A DNA stretch of 64,000 nt, taken from contig LNJE01000001.1 in NCBI GenBank assembly GCA_001587635.1, positions 62,001 through 126,000 of the forward strand, written 5' to 3'. The notes below the pieces were generated by a model. The model was not told where the DNA came from, did no database searches, and saw only the letters and a program-made list of their open reading frames with translations. A program made the position numbers and the translations under genes. Of the stretch, positions 1-8,514 are shown piece after piece (position 1 is the stretch's first letter; each line of letters starts with the position of its first letter). The DNA comes from Methanofastidiosum methylothiophilum (GTDB lineage Archaea; Methanobacteriota_B; Thermococci; Methanofastidiosales; Methanofastidiosaceae).

Positions 1-1145
1 AGTATTTTGATAAATGTACTCTTACCTGTGGCATTTGGCCCAACGATTCCAATTACCTCGCCTTTATGTAACGTCCCGCTTTCAGTCTTTAGAGAAAAGC
101 TGTCAAAAGTTTTTTCAAAGGAAGGGTATTCTAAAAGGACTTTCCTTGATTTTAGAGTTTTATCCTCCTTTTGGTAAAATTTAATAGACTCATCCCTAAA
201 TCTAATATTGTCTTCCTTTATGTAACCGTCAAGATACATATTAATTCCAACTCTGACTCCAAGAGGAGTTGAAACGATTCCATATACCCCCGGCTGACCG
301 TAAAGTATATGGATATAATCGCTCAAATAATCAAGAATTGCTAGATCATGTTCTATTACAACGACAGTTTTCTGCTCTGCAAGATTTCTTATAGCTTTTG
401 CCACGTTTAATCTCTGTTTTATATCTAGGTAAGAAGAGGGTTCATCTAAAAAATAGATGTCTGCATTCTTTGACATTGAAGCAATAACAGCAACTCTCTG
501 TAGTTCCCCTCCACTTAGTACAGAAATATCCTTGTCAAGGGCATCTTTTAATTCAAGTTCATTGATTAATTCCTTTGATACGCCTCGTTCATCTACTTTT
601 TGCAGCAAATCTCGGGTATTACCTTTTACCACTTGGGAAAGTTTGTCAACATACTGTGGTTTTAAGGAGCTCTTAATATTGCTTGTTTCGATCTTCTCAA
701 AATATCCCTGTAGTTCAGTGCCTCTAAAATAAGAAGTCAAATTCTTCCTTTCTTTTGAAGAAAAATCGCCCATATTTGGGTACAGCTCTCCAGAAAGAAT
801 TCTAATTGCAGTTGTCTTTCCAACTCCATTCTGCCCAATTAATCCCAAAACTTTTCCTTCTTTAGGTATGGGTAATCTGTATAGTCTAAAAGTATTTGGC
901 CCATACTGGTGGATTGGCTGAGAAAGCTCTTCAGGTAAATTAACAATTGAAATTGCTTTGTAGGGGCATTTATGGATGCATATGCCGCACCCAGTGCATA
1001 ATACTTCAGATATTACCGGTTTATTTGTTTCTTCATCAACGATTATCGTCTCTTCATTCATCCTAGGGCCAGGGCAGTAATTAAGACACAATAGATTACA
1101 TTTTTTCGGTTGACATTTATCGTAATCTATTACAGCAATTCTCAA
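1..1145 (-). CDS. rli1: Ribosome recycling ATPase Rli1/ABCE1 (3' end outside window)
   Basis: ABCE1 splits ribosomes into subunits after termination, together with aRF1 (encoded at 59.96 kb). The N-terminus carries two ferredoxin-type 4Fe-4S motifs: a first cluster with CNLLCLNYCPGPR and a second with CTGCGICIHKCP. The first nucleotide-binding domain follows, with Walker A GQNGVGKTT, signature LSGGELQ and Walker B FLDEP. The second domain begins with Walker A GPNATGKST and is cut by the window edge. About 381 residues are visible. The start is TTG at 1145, chosen because GGTGA lies 6 nt upstream and the first residues (MRIAVIDYDKCQPKKC) match the usual family N-terminus. Family assignment is essentially certain. 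Confidence 0.97.
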   Translation of the reverse strand, partial: MRIAVIDYDKCQPKKCNLLCLNYCPGPRMNEETIIVDEETNKPVISEVLCTGCGICIHKCPYKAISIVNLPEELSQPIHQYGPNTFRLYRLPIPKEGKVLGLIGQNGVGKTTAIRILSGELYPNMGDFSSKERKNLTSYFRGTELQGYFEKIETSNIKSSLKPQYVDKLSQVVKGNTRDLLQKVDERGVSKELINELELKDALDKDISVLSGGELQRVAVIASMSKNADIYFLDEPSSYLDIKQRLNVAKAIRNLAEQKTVVVIEHDLAILDYLSDYIHILYGQPGVYGIVSTPLGVRVGINMYLDGYIKEDNIRFRDESIKFYQKEDKTLKSRKVLLEYPSFEKTFDSFSLKTESGTLHKGEVIGIVGPNATGKSTFIKI

Positions 1146-1171
1146 AAGATTTCACCTGAAAAAAAATATTT

Positions 1172-1429
1172 TTATGAATTAAAGATAATTATCCAGAACA
1201 TTAGCCAACTTCCAAGAAATGAGAAGATTCCTGATTTTAAAATACTGCTAGTGTTGCCATATTTTACCTTATCTACGCCAATCATCTTAACAAAATACTG
1301 TGAAGCATAGAATATTACAAAGGCTAGTATAATAGTTGCAACTTTGGGTATAGGTAATATCCCAGAAATTACGCCTGCAATTAATCCTGTTAAAGCAAAA
1401 ACAAGGCCAACTTTATGATCGTCATCCAT
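1172..1429 (-). CDS. Small membrane protein, possible archaeal EMC6-like (DUF5379) family
   Basis: This 85-residue protein has three hydrophobic segments at about residues 8-27, 29-46 and 63-83, and a short charged N-terminus (MDDDHKVG). Size and three-helix layout resemble the archaeal EMC6-like membrane proteins, relatives of a subunit of the eukaryotic ER membrane insertase. That resemblance rests on topology and general sequence character, not on a diagnostic motif. GGTGA lies 6 nt before the ATG. The gene sits just upstream of rli1 on the same strand (27 nt gap) and could be co-transcribed with it. Confidence 0.55.
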   Translation of the reverse strand: MDDDHKVGLVFALTGLIAGVISGILPIPKVATIILAFVIFYASQYFVKMIGVDKVKYGNTSSILKSGIFSFLGSWLMFWIIIFNS

Positions 1430-1552
1430 AATAACTCACCATTTAATGAGATGAGAGTTATTACATTTAAAAAGTTTATTATATAGGGGCCATTATTAAT
1501 TAAAAAATCGCAATATTTAAATTAGGTAAAGGGTGAATATTTTTGTGATTGA

Positions 1553-2470
1553 GTGAAAAGAGTAGTTATATTGGCCTTGATGCTTTTTTTGATAATAAAG
1601 CCTGTAATGGCAGAATATATTGACATTTCGCTATCATACCCCACAACAATAGAAAAGGGGGATGAGATTTCAATTACCTTTGAGATTATAAATAAATCAA
1701 ATGATAGGCTTTGGGATGGAACAATAGCAATTGAAGAGCCATTTATGAGTAAGTACGGCTCTTTTGTCAAAATAAATCAAGATAATCAAAAGTATCCTTT
1801 CAAATTTTCAATTATCGAACCAGGTGAAAGGGTAAAAAAGAAATTTGAAATTACCTTTGAAAAAGATATCCCTCTAAAAGAACTGAAATTCAACATAGTA
1901 TTAAAATGTGGAAAGGGCGCATGTAGGGGTGGATGCAGGCCATTTTATTTGGAAAAACCTATCACTATTTCTATAATTGAGAAAAGAGCAGAAGCGACCC
2001 TAAATCTAGATGTAAATGAGTATTCTGCTTATAAGGGTGAAACTATAGAGGTACCCTTCACAGTAAGGAATAATGGACAAATTCAAATAACAAATGCCAA
2101 AGTAGAAGTTAAGGGGGACTTTATATCCAATGAAACAGTTAAAATACCTTTCATAAATTCAGGTGACAGGATATCTGATAAAATACGTATTACAATTGAC
2201 AACAACAGTGACAAAACTCAATTCAATCCGTTAATCATATTAAAATTCCAAGATCCAACTGGGAAAGAAGTTATATCCTACAAGACCATTACTGTTAGAG
2301 TAATGGAAAAGGAAAACATTTTAGAGTCTAATGATTCAGAGATAGATAGTGGGAATGTTAATGAGAATGTCAACAAGCCGCCGCCTAGTTTGTTTTACTT
2401 TTTCGTAGTTTTAGCAGTTGTTGCGATTATTGCTTTTCTTATCATTATAATATATATTTTTAAGCGATAA
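1553..2470 (+). CDS. Secreted COG1361-like protein with C-terminal membrane anchor
   Basis: A signal peptide (residues 1-20, ending PVMA) precedes two beta-sandwich domains. The first (about 22-145) ends in a Cys motif CGKGACRGGCRPFYL. The second (about 150-250) has the usual CARDB/NEW3 wording (Y-KGETIEVPFTVRNNG). An acidic/Asn-rich linker leads to one membrane helix at about 280-302 with a KR end. Function is unknown; such proteins are cell-surface or exporter-associated. The protein at 28381-29499 has the same domain order and Cys motif, so the two are probably paralogues. Start is GTG 1553, because a TGA immediately precedes it in frame; the GGTGA at 1532 is too far upstream to be convincing. 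Confidence 0.75.
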   Translation: MKRVVILALMLFLIIKPVMAEYIDISLSYPTTIEKGDEISITFEIINKSNDRLWDGTIAIEEPFMSKYGSFVKINQDNQKYPFKFSIIEPGERVKKKFEITFEKDIPLKELKFNIVLKCGKGACRGGCRPFYLEKPITISIIEKRAEATLNLDVNEYSAYKGETIEVPFTVRNNGQIQITNAKVEVKGDFISNETVKIPFINSGDRISDKIRITIDNNSDKTQFNPLIILKFQDPTGKEVISYKTITVRVMEKENILESNDSEIDSGNVNENVNKPPPSLFYFFVVLAVVAIIAFLIIIIYIFKR

Positions 2471-2511
2471 TTTTTTATATACTACAAATTTTGTTCGATA
2501 AGGGTGAATAT

Positions 2512-3999
2512 TTGTCGTCTAAATATATGCGTACTACTGAGTCAATATGCCCTATATGTCAAAAAAGAATCAAAGCCGATATCAAAGAAGTCGAAAATCA
2601 AATAATAATGGAAAAACAATGTAAAGAACACGGCTTCTTCTCAGAGAATCTTTCTATTGACGCAGAATACTATAGGAGATTAGAGCGACTTGACCATTTT
2701 GTTGAAAACTCAGTTGCGAGAAGGAAAATAAAGGATAGAGGGTGCCCATACGATTGTGGATTGTGTCCAGATCATCTTACCCCCTCAATTTTTGTTAATA
2801 TTGATATCACCAATAGATGCAATATGAATTGTCCCATATGTTTTGCAAGTGCTGGCTCAACAAAAAGATTGTACGAACCCTCTTTTGAAGATTTAGTAAA
2901 AATGCTTCAAAAGATGACATCGATAAAACCAAACCCCCCTTTTGCAGTCCAATTTTCAGGCGGGGAACCTACTGTAAGAGATGACCTACCTCAATTGATC
3001 AAAGCTGCTAAAGATATGGGAATTCCACAAATTCAGGTTGCAACAAATGGAAAAAGATTTGCTAAAGACAAAGACTACTTAAAGAAGGTTATCGATGCCG
3101 GTATAAATACCTACTACCTCCAATTTGATGGACTATGTCCCTCGTCATATGAAAAATATAGGGGTTATGATACTTTTCCAGAAAAAAAGATAGTAATAGA
3201 AAATTTGNGAAANNTTGGAGAAACTAGCGTTGTTCTTGTTCCAACAGTTTCGAAAACGGTTAATGATGATGAACTCGGAGACATAATATATTTCGCAAGA
3301 GACAATTTTGAAGTCATTAGNGGGATAAANTTCCAGCCTCTTTCATTTTCTGGACGTGCCAGTAAGGAAGAAGTTAAGAAATATAGAATTACNATAACTG
3401 ATTTAGTCACCCTAATTGAAGATCAAACAAACGGAGAAATTGGAAAAGAGGATTTTTATCCAATACCTTTTGTTGTTCCAGTATCTAGATTTGTGGAGTC
3501 ATTGAGAGGNATTAAAATGCCTCATTTTACTACCCANCCCCAATGNGGTGTTGCCACATACGTATTTGTTCAAGATGGGAAACTAATACCTATCACTCGA
3601 TTTATGGATGTTGAAGGNTTTTTCGAATATCTAAATGAAAGAGAGGAAAAAATAAGATGTGGNGGAAAAATAACAAAGAGTATTGAAATATCCAGGACTC
3701 TCAAAAATTTAGGATCTTTTATAGAAAAAGAAAAAATGCCAAGAGATCTAAATCTTTTAGATATTGCCAAAGGTATCTTTTCAAGTGGTGGGAAGGAATA
3801 TCTTGCTAAACTACACCGAAAATCTATATTTATTGGCACGATGCATTTTATGGACCCTTTTAATTTTGAGTTAAGTAGGGTAAAACGATGCGCAATACAC
3901 TATGCCTTGCCAGATGGCTCATTTATTCCATTTTGCACTTACAATTCAATCCACAGAAAGGATATTGAAAAACAACTGACTACGCCAATTAACGAATAG
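2512..3999 (+). CDS. tes: Radical SAM enzyme of the tetraether lipid synthase (Tes) type
   Basis: The family joins two archaeol chains tail to tail to make GDGT tetraether lipids, using radical SAM chemistry. An N-terminal Zn-type motif (CPICQKRI) is followed by GCPYDCGLCPDH, then the radical SAM cluster motif CNMNCPIC, then QFSGGEPTVRDDLP. All four are in the order and wording I know from the MJ0619/MA_1486 group. The C-terminal half has the PITRFMDVE segment also typical of it. Length is 495 residues, near the family norm. The start is TTG 2512, with GGTGA 4 nt upstream and a TATA box at 2472-2480. A TTG at 2491 is also in frame but lacks a ribosome site. About a dozen ambiguous bases lie between 3208 and 3663. 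Confidence 0.75.
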   Translation: MSSKYMRTTESICPICQKRIKADIKEVENQIIMEKQCKEHGFFSENLSIDAEYYRRLERLDHFVENSVARRKIKDRGCPYDCGLCPDHLTPSIFVNIDITNRCNMNCPICFASAGSTKRLYEPSFEDLVKMLQKMTSIKPNPPFAVQFSGGEPTVRDDLPQLIKAAKDMGIPQIQVATNGKRFAKDKDYLKKVIDAGINTYYLQFDGLCPSSYEKYRGYDTFPEKKIVIENLXXXGETSVVLVPTVSKTVNDDELGDIIYFARDNFEVIXGIXFQPLSFSGRASKEEVKKYRIXITDLVTLIEDQTNGEIGKEDFYPIPFVVPVSRFVESLRXIKMPHFTTXPQXGVATYVFVQDGKLIPITRFMDVEXFFEYLNEREEKIRCXGKITKSIEISRTLKNLGSFIEKEKMPRDLNLLDIAKGIFSSGGKEYLAKLHRKSIFIGTMHFMDPFNFELSRVKRCAIHYALPDGSFIPFCTYNSIHRKDIEKQLTTPINE

Positions 4000-4053
4000 A
4001 ATTTCACCGAAAGCTATTTATTAAGCCCTGAAATCTTGAAGATTGGTGAATCT

Positions 4054-5037
4054 ATGAAAAAAGCAGGTATTGTATTGGCCCTGATATTTTTAATCACAAT
4101 TGCTACATTTTCGGGGTGTATTTCTCAAAAGAAGGAAGATAACGGTGTTGACGTTAATACGACGCCACCAAAACAAGATGGAAAAACAGTATCATATCTT
4201 AAAGCCAAGATAAATATCTCACAACCGTATGATCTTTCAGATTTAAATTCATCTGGTCAAAAGGTCATAGTATTAAGGAATAGTGGTATGAGGCTTGAAG
4301 CCATAGTCACTTTATATGGATTGACGTATACATTTGATGATACTACAATGATCCCAATAATTGAAACACAGGAAGAAGCTATTAAAGCCTTTGATAAATT
4401 ACCTAACGAGGCTAAAATGTATGTTATGGCCTCAGAAATTTATGACGAAAATGGAAAAGTAGTCGAAGGCGTATGGGGATCTGGAACTGTTGTTTGGGAT
4501 GCCCACATGCGAGATAAAGTTGCATTGAGATATGCAAAGGAAGATGCAAATTACAATCTATATGGAACTGCTTATTTAATCATGAAAGATCAAAGAACAA
4601 TTGTTACAGTCGATGAAAGCCCATATTTAAAAGGAGGATACGAATACTGGTGGATGCAGCCAGCGACTGACACTATCTCTTCAAAGAAAGCATTAGGCTA
4701 CGGACCATATGCGACATTATATGCAGCACTTATGAGATCCTTGATGGTTCCGACAAAAGTAGTATATGGACTTTACTATGACATAGAAGAAGGCGGAGTA
4801 TGGAAGCCTTACGCTTGGAATGAAATCTACTTTAATGGCAAATGGATTCCCGTTGACCCTTACAGGGAAAAGATTGGAGTGCTTTCAAGATACTACTTTG
4901 CATTGGACAAAACAGTAGATCTAGTGGATCTTGATTTATCTTGTTATAGGAGCAATCTAGAAGGAAAAGGTTGTAAGCCATTCGAGATTGAAATTCTAGA
5001 GCAAGGAACAGTCTTAGAAAGTGAAATCAAAAAATAA
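4054..5037 (+). CDS. Lipoprotein with degenerate transglutaminase-like domain
   Basis: A lipoprotein signal peptide ends in the lipobox TFSGC, predicting an acylated Cys at about residue 22. The region at about 210-275 follows the transglutaminase-like core: LGYGPYATLYAALMRSL, then KVVYGLYYD, then YAWNEIYFNGKWIPVDP. In active family members the first block carries the catalytic Cys and the third starts with HAW. Here the Cys position is Tyr and the His is Tyr, while the Asp of VDP remains. It is therefore probably a non-catalytic surface domain that kept the fold. Start ATG 4054 has GGTGA 4 nt upstream; an in-frame TTG at 4036 is less likely. Substrate or partner unknown. Confidence 0.75.
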   Translation: MKKAGIVLALIFLITIATFSGCISQKKEDNGVDVNTTPPKQDGKTVSYLKAKINISQPYDLSDLNSSGQKVIVLRNSGMRLEAIVTLYGLTYTFDDTTMIPIIETQEEAIKAFDKLPNEAKMYVMASEIYDENGKVVEGVWGSGTVVWDAHMRDKVALRYAKEDANYNLYGTAYLIMKDQRTIVTVDESPYLKGGYEYWWMQPATDTISSKKALGYGPYATLYAALMRSLMVPTKVVYGLYYDIEEGGVWKPYAWNEIYFNGKWIPVDPYREKIGVLSRYYFALDKTVDLVDLDLSCYRSNLEGKGCKPFEIEILEQGTVLESEIKK

Positions 5038-5042
5038 TTTTT

Positions 5043-6257
5043 TTAATTTAAATATTTCTTTATTATATCCACAATTTTTTCAGCAAGTTTTCCTTTTTCT
5101 TCTAGTGGTAGATGAATAACTTTTTTTGTTCTGTCTATAACAAATACTTCGTTAGTTTTAGATTCAAAACCTCTTGATTCTTTTCCAATGTCATTAGCAA
5201 TAATCAAGCCCATACTAGAGCACTGTAATCTATCATAAGCCTTTCTTATGAGCTGATCTTCAGATAAAGCGTATTCTGCTTTGAATCCAACGACAAAAGA
5301 TTTTGATATTTTTGAGTATTCATCTATTATTTTTTTGTTTGGGATTAGCTTCATAGTAAAGGATTCATTTGAGGACATCTTCCCTGTTGCACAATTATCT
5401 ACATGAAAATCAGACGTTGCTGCTGCAAAAATAGCGATATCAACTTCAGCATGTGACATTACAGCATTAAACATCTCTTCATATGTTTCTATCTTTTGGG
5501 TTTTAACATGAGAACTAAGATGAGTTGGCCCTAAAATTAAAGTAACATTTGCCCCCCTCATTTCAAATTCCTCAGCAATTTTTATACCCATTAATCCACT
5601 ACTTTTATTTGAAATAAATCTTACGTCATCAATTTTTTCTATTGTGGTGCCTGCAGTTACTAAAACTTTCTTACCCACAAAATCTTTAACATGTAGTTTT
5701 TTTATAACCGCAAATACAATTTCTTCAATATCGGGAAGTTTTGCCTTATTCTCTTCAAATTTAGGTGTCAAAAACTCAACACCATGATTTTTGAGTTTTT
5801 CAATATTCTCAAGGATTAATGGATTCTTATACATCGAGCCGTGCATTGCTGGAACAATAATTATCGGTATCCTACCAAATCCAGTAGAAGCGACAGTGGT
5901 AACAGGTGTGTCATCTATACCTGATGCTATCTTTGAAATTGTATTTGCAGTTGAAGGGGCAATCAATATTAAGTCACATTTCTTAGAATGTTCCCCTGCG
6001 TATGAAACATGCTCTATTTTTCCGGTAATTTCTTCAACTACAGGATTTCCAGTTGCAAATTCTAGAGAGTAGGGATGGATAATTTTTTTTGCATCTGGGC
6101 TCATAACAACATAAACTTCAGCCCCATGCCTCATGAGTTCTCTAGAAAGTTTAACAGATTCGACGGCAGCTATGCTCCCAGTTACCCCTAAAACAATGCC
6201 CTTACCAGCTAACACATTTGACTTAGTTCCTTTAATTGATTTTCTGTGCATCACCAT
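5043..6257 (-). CDS. coaBC: Phosphopantothenoylcysteine decarboxylase/synthetase CoaBC
   Basis: This bifunctional enzyme joins cysteine to 4'-phosphopantothenate and decarboxylates the product to 4'-phosphopantetheine. The N-terminal flavoprotein domain (about 20-190) has GVTGSIAAVES, IAPSTANTISKIASG and the substrate loop PAMHGSM. The C-terminal CoaB domain (about 200-404) has LVTAGTTIEKIDDVRFISNK and AAATSDFHV. The 404-residue length is normal. Three closely spaced starts (ATG 6257, GTG 6254, ATG 6251) follow AGGTAA; the first is given. It diverges from the flavodoxin/pantoate kinase/PPS operon, so CoA steps lie on both sides of the promoter region at 6258-6313. Confidence 0.95.
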   Translation of the reverse strand: MVMHRKSIKGTKSNVLAGKGIVLGVTGSIAAVESVKLSRELMRHGAEVYVVMSPDAKKIIHPYSLEFATGNPVVEEITGKIEHVSYAGEHSKKCDLILIAPSTANTISKIASGIDDTPVTTVASTGFGRIPIIIVPAMHGSMYKNPLILENIEKLKNHGVEFLTPKFEENKAKLPDIEEIVFAVIKKLHVKDFVGKKVLVTAGTTIEKIDDVRFISNKSSGLMGIKIAEEFEMRGANVTLILGPTHLSSHVKTQKIETYEEMFNAVMSHAEVDIAIFAAATSDFHVDNCATGKMSSNESFTMKLIPNKKIIDEYSKISKSFVVGFKAEYALSEDQLIRKAYDRLQCSSMGLIIANDIGKESRGFESKTNEVFVIDRTKKVIHLPLEEKGKLAEKIVDIIKKYLN

Positions 6258-6313
6258 ATGAATTACCTAAATCTTTATAAAAATTGTTATTATCTGACTA
6301 AATAGGGAATAAA

Positions 6314-6847
6314 ATGACATACAATCTCTTAGTATATGACACGAAATATGGATCAACTGAGATAATAGCAAGATGGATATCTGAAGAAATGAAAGATATT
6401 GAGGTAAAAAAAGCTCAAGAAATCAAATCTATTAAAGATTACCAATTTATCATTATAGGTTCTCCTAATTATGATGATGAACCTCTAAAAAGTATAAGCC
6501 AATTTATAGAAAAATTCAAAGAGGATCTTAAAGAAAAGAAGATAGCGATATTTGTAGTGTGTAATGATTTAGAAGAGATGGAGTACAAGGGAAAAAAAGT
6601 TGGGGGCAAATATAATCTTGAGATCCTTAGAAATAGATTACCAACAGAAAATATTGTATTGGAAGAAGTATTTGGTGGTGTGCTCAATGCTAAAATTCTT
6701 GATGATGAAGATCAAGATAAAGTAGCAAAATCATTTAGTGGTATTGGTAGAGTTATAAAAAAAGAAGATTTGATTTTCATGCCGATAATGAATAAACTCG
6801 ATTTAGGAAAATGTAAAGAGTTTGCTGAAAAACTTAATAATCTATAA
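6314..6847 (+). CDS. Flavodoxin-domain protein
   Basis: The first 20 residues hold a flavodoxin FMN-phosphate loop (DTKYGSTE), followed by IIIGSPNYDDEPL at about 45-57, where flavodoxins contact the flavin. The layout resembles the flavodoxin_5/HemG-like group. It probably carries FMN and transfers electrons in the cytoplasm; the partner cannot be told from sequence. Its stop lies 9 nt before the pantoate kinase start, so it heads the CoA operon. The 177-residue length is slightly longer than a minimal flavodoxin because of a C-terminal helical extension. Confidence 0.75.
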   Translation: MTYNLLVYDTKYGSTEIIARWISEEMKDIEVKKAQEIKSIKDYQFIIIGSPNYDDEPLKSISQFIEKFKEDLKEKKIAIFVVCNDLEEMEYKGKKVGGKYNLEILRNRLPTENIVLEEVFGGVLNAKILDDEDQDKVAKSFSGIGRVIKKEDLIFMPIMNKLDLGKCKEFAEKLNNL

Positions 6848-6856
6848 AGGCTTTAT

Positions 6857-7744
6857 ATGTATAGTTCAGAATATTATGTTCCTTCACATATAACTGGATT
6901 TTTTGTTCCTTACTTTAGTGATGACTGCCTAAAAACAGGCTCAACTGGTGCGGGAGTTACTCTTTCACTTGGACTCAATACTAAAATTAATGTGTATAAT
7001 GGAAATGGGAAAGTTAAAGTCAAACTAAATGGAAAAAAAATGACGCCATCAACAAATCCTATTTCTTTTAAATGTTTAAACATAATTAAAGAAAGATATC
7101 CTAAGTTTATAACTAACAAAGATGTTTTCATAGAGCAGGAAAGCGATGTTCCAGTTGGTTCGGGGTATGGTACTTCAGCTTCTGCCGTTTTAGGTATATG
7201 TTTTTCGTTAAAAGATTTAGTAAATATATCTGTTAAAGATTGTATAAGGATAGCTCATGAAGCAGAAGTGAAAAATCTAAGCGGTCTTGGGGATGTTGTA
7301 GCAGAAGTAAAGGGAGGAGTTGAAATAAGAAAAACTCCTGGGGTTGAAGGGATTATTGAAAATATTCCTGCCACGGGTCTTAAAGTATTAAGTGTGAGCC
7401 TTGGAATCAAGAAAACAGGTAGTGTTTTAGGGAATCAAGATAAAATCAAAATAATAGAAAAGTGCGGGACTAAATTATTAAAGAAGTTAGTTAATGAGCC
7501 TACTGTTGAAAAAATGATGGAATGTTCAAAAAAATTTACTTACAAAACAGGAATTCTATCTAGCGAAATTTTAGATTTAATTGAAGTTATTAGTGAGATA
7601 AATAGTTACAATGCCTCTGGTATTATGATCGGTGAAGGGGCTTTTACATTTATTAGGGAAGAAGATGAAAAAAAAATAGTGGAACATCTAATAGACATTA
7701 AAGGAGATATAGTTATTTCTCCTATAGGTAAAGGATTATTATAG
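6857..7744 (+). CDS. Pantoate kinase (archaeal CoA pathway)
   Basis: A GHMP-superfamily kinase that phosphorylates pantoate to 4-phosphopantoate, the archaeal alternative to making pantothenate first. Signs are the N-terminal VPSHITGFFVP, then GSTGAGVTLSLGL, and the GHMP ATP-binding motif DVPVGSGYGTSASAVLG at about residues 95-111, followed by HEAEVKNLSGLGDVVAE. The 295-residue length is typical. The next gene encodes the enzyme for the following step, which supports the assignment over other GHMP kinases. Confidence 0.93.
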   Translation: MYSSEYYVPSHITGFFVPYFSDDCLKTGSTGAGVTLSLGLNTKINVYNGNGKVKVKLNGKKMTPSTNPISFKCLNIIKERYPKFITNKDVFIEQESDVPVGSGYGTSASAVLGICFSLKDLVNISVKDCIRIAHEAEVKNLSGLGDVVAEVKGGVEIRKTPGVEGIIENIPATGLKVLSVSLGIKKTGSVLGNQDKIKIIEKCGTKLLKKLVNEPTVEKMMECSKKFTYKTGILSSEILDLIEVISEINSYNASGIMIGEGAFTFIREEDEKKIVEHLIDIKGDIVISPIGKGLL

Positions 7745-7751
7745 GGATATT

Positions 7752-8510
7752 ATGGATATACCAAAAACTCATCCTCGCTATGAATCACTCCTATTAAGGG
7801 AAAAAATAACAGATTGTCTTAAAGAAGGCATTATTTCAGAAACTGGGATAGCAGCTCATGGAAGGGGAGAGGCATTTGATTATTTTTTAGGGGAAAAAAC
7901 TACAAGAGAAGCAGATAAGGCGATAAAAGCTGCAGCAGAATTGTTATGCAAAGCAAAAAATCCCGTTGTATCGGTAAATGGAAATATAGCATGTCTTGTT
8001 CCAAAAGAGGTCGTGGAGCTTTCAGAGATTGTTCCTTTGAAGATAGAAATTAATCTTTTTTATAGAACTTATGAGCGAGAAATTAAAATAAAAAAAAGAT
8101 TGGAAAAATATGGTGCCAGAAATATTTTGGGTGTAGGGAATAATGCAAATGAGTCTATACCGGGTCTTGATTCATTGAGGGGGAAAGTTTCTAGGGAAGG
8201 CATCTTCAGTTCTGATGTTGTTATTGTTCCTTTGGAAGATGGGGATAGGGCTTTAGCACTTAAAAAAATGGGAAAGAGAGTTATTGCCATAGATCTAAAT
8301 CCTCTTTCAAGAACTTCATTGTGCTCAGATATTACTATAGTGGATAATGTAATTAGAGCAATGCCAAAACTTATTGAAGAGATAAAGAAATTTAAAGAGA
8401 AAAGAATAGAAGAAAATTTAGAGTTTGAAAATAGAGAGAATCTTAAAAAATCAATCAAAATTATGAAAAAGAATCTTAGTAATTGGGAAGTAAAATTTAG
8501 CCAAAGGTGA
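7752..8510 (+). CDS. 4-phosphopantoate--beta-alanine ligase (phosphopantothenate synthetase)
   Basis: It condenses 4-phosphopantoate with beta-alanine using ATP, giving 4'-phosphopantothenate for CoaBC. Archaeal PPS hallmarks are visible: IPKTHPRYESLLLREK at the N-terminus, GIAAHGRGEAFDYFLGE at about 32-48, VSVNGN, and the C-terminal AIDLNPLSRTS. The 252-residue length is normal. It starts 7 nt after the kinase stop. Its own TGA stop is part of the GGTGA ribosome site of the downstream hps-rraA gene, so translation of the two is probably coupled. Confidence 0.94.
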   Translation: MDIPKTHPRYESLLLREKITDCLKEGIISETGIAAHGRGEAFDYFLGEKTTREADKAIKAAAELLCKAKNPVVSVNGNIACLVPKEVVELSEIVPLKIEINLFYRTYEREIKIKKRLEKYGARNILGVGNNANESIPGLDSLRGKVSREGIFSSDVVIVPLEDGDRALALKKMGKRVIAIDLNPLSRTSLCSDITIVDNVIRAMPKLIEEIKKFKEKRIEENLEFENRENLKKSIKIMKKNLSNWEVKFSQR

Positions 8511-8514
8511 TATT

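Noticed and set aside
457..732. 91-codon plus-strand frame inside rli1
   Set aside because: It is antisense to the first nucleotide-binding domain of Rli1, including its signature motif, and has no independent support.
1532..1547. GGTGA followed by TTG/GTG as a third unusual start for the 1553-2470 gene
   Set aside because: In the gene's frame a TGA lies at 1550-1552, so neither the TTG at 1544 nor the GTG at 1545 can start this protein. GTG 1553 is sufficient.
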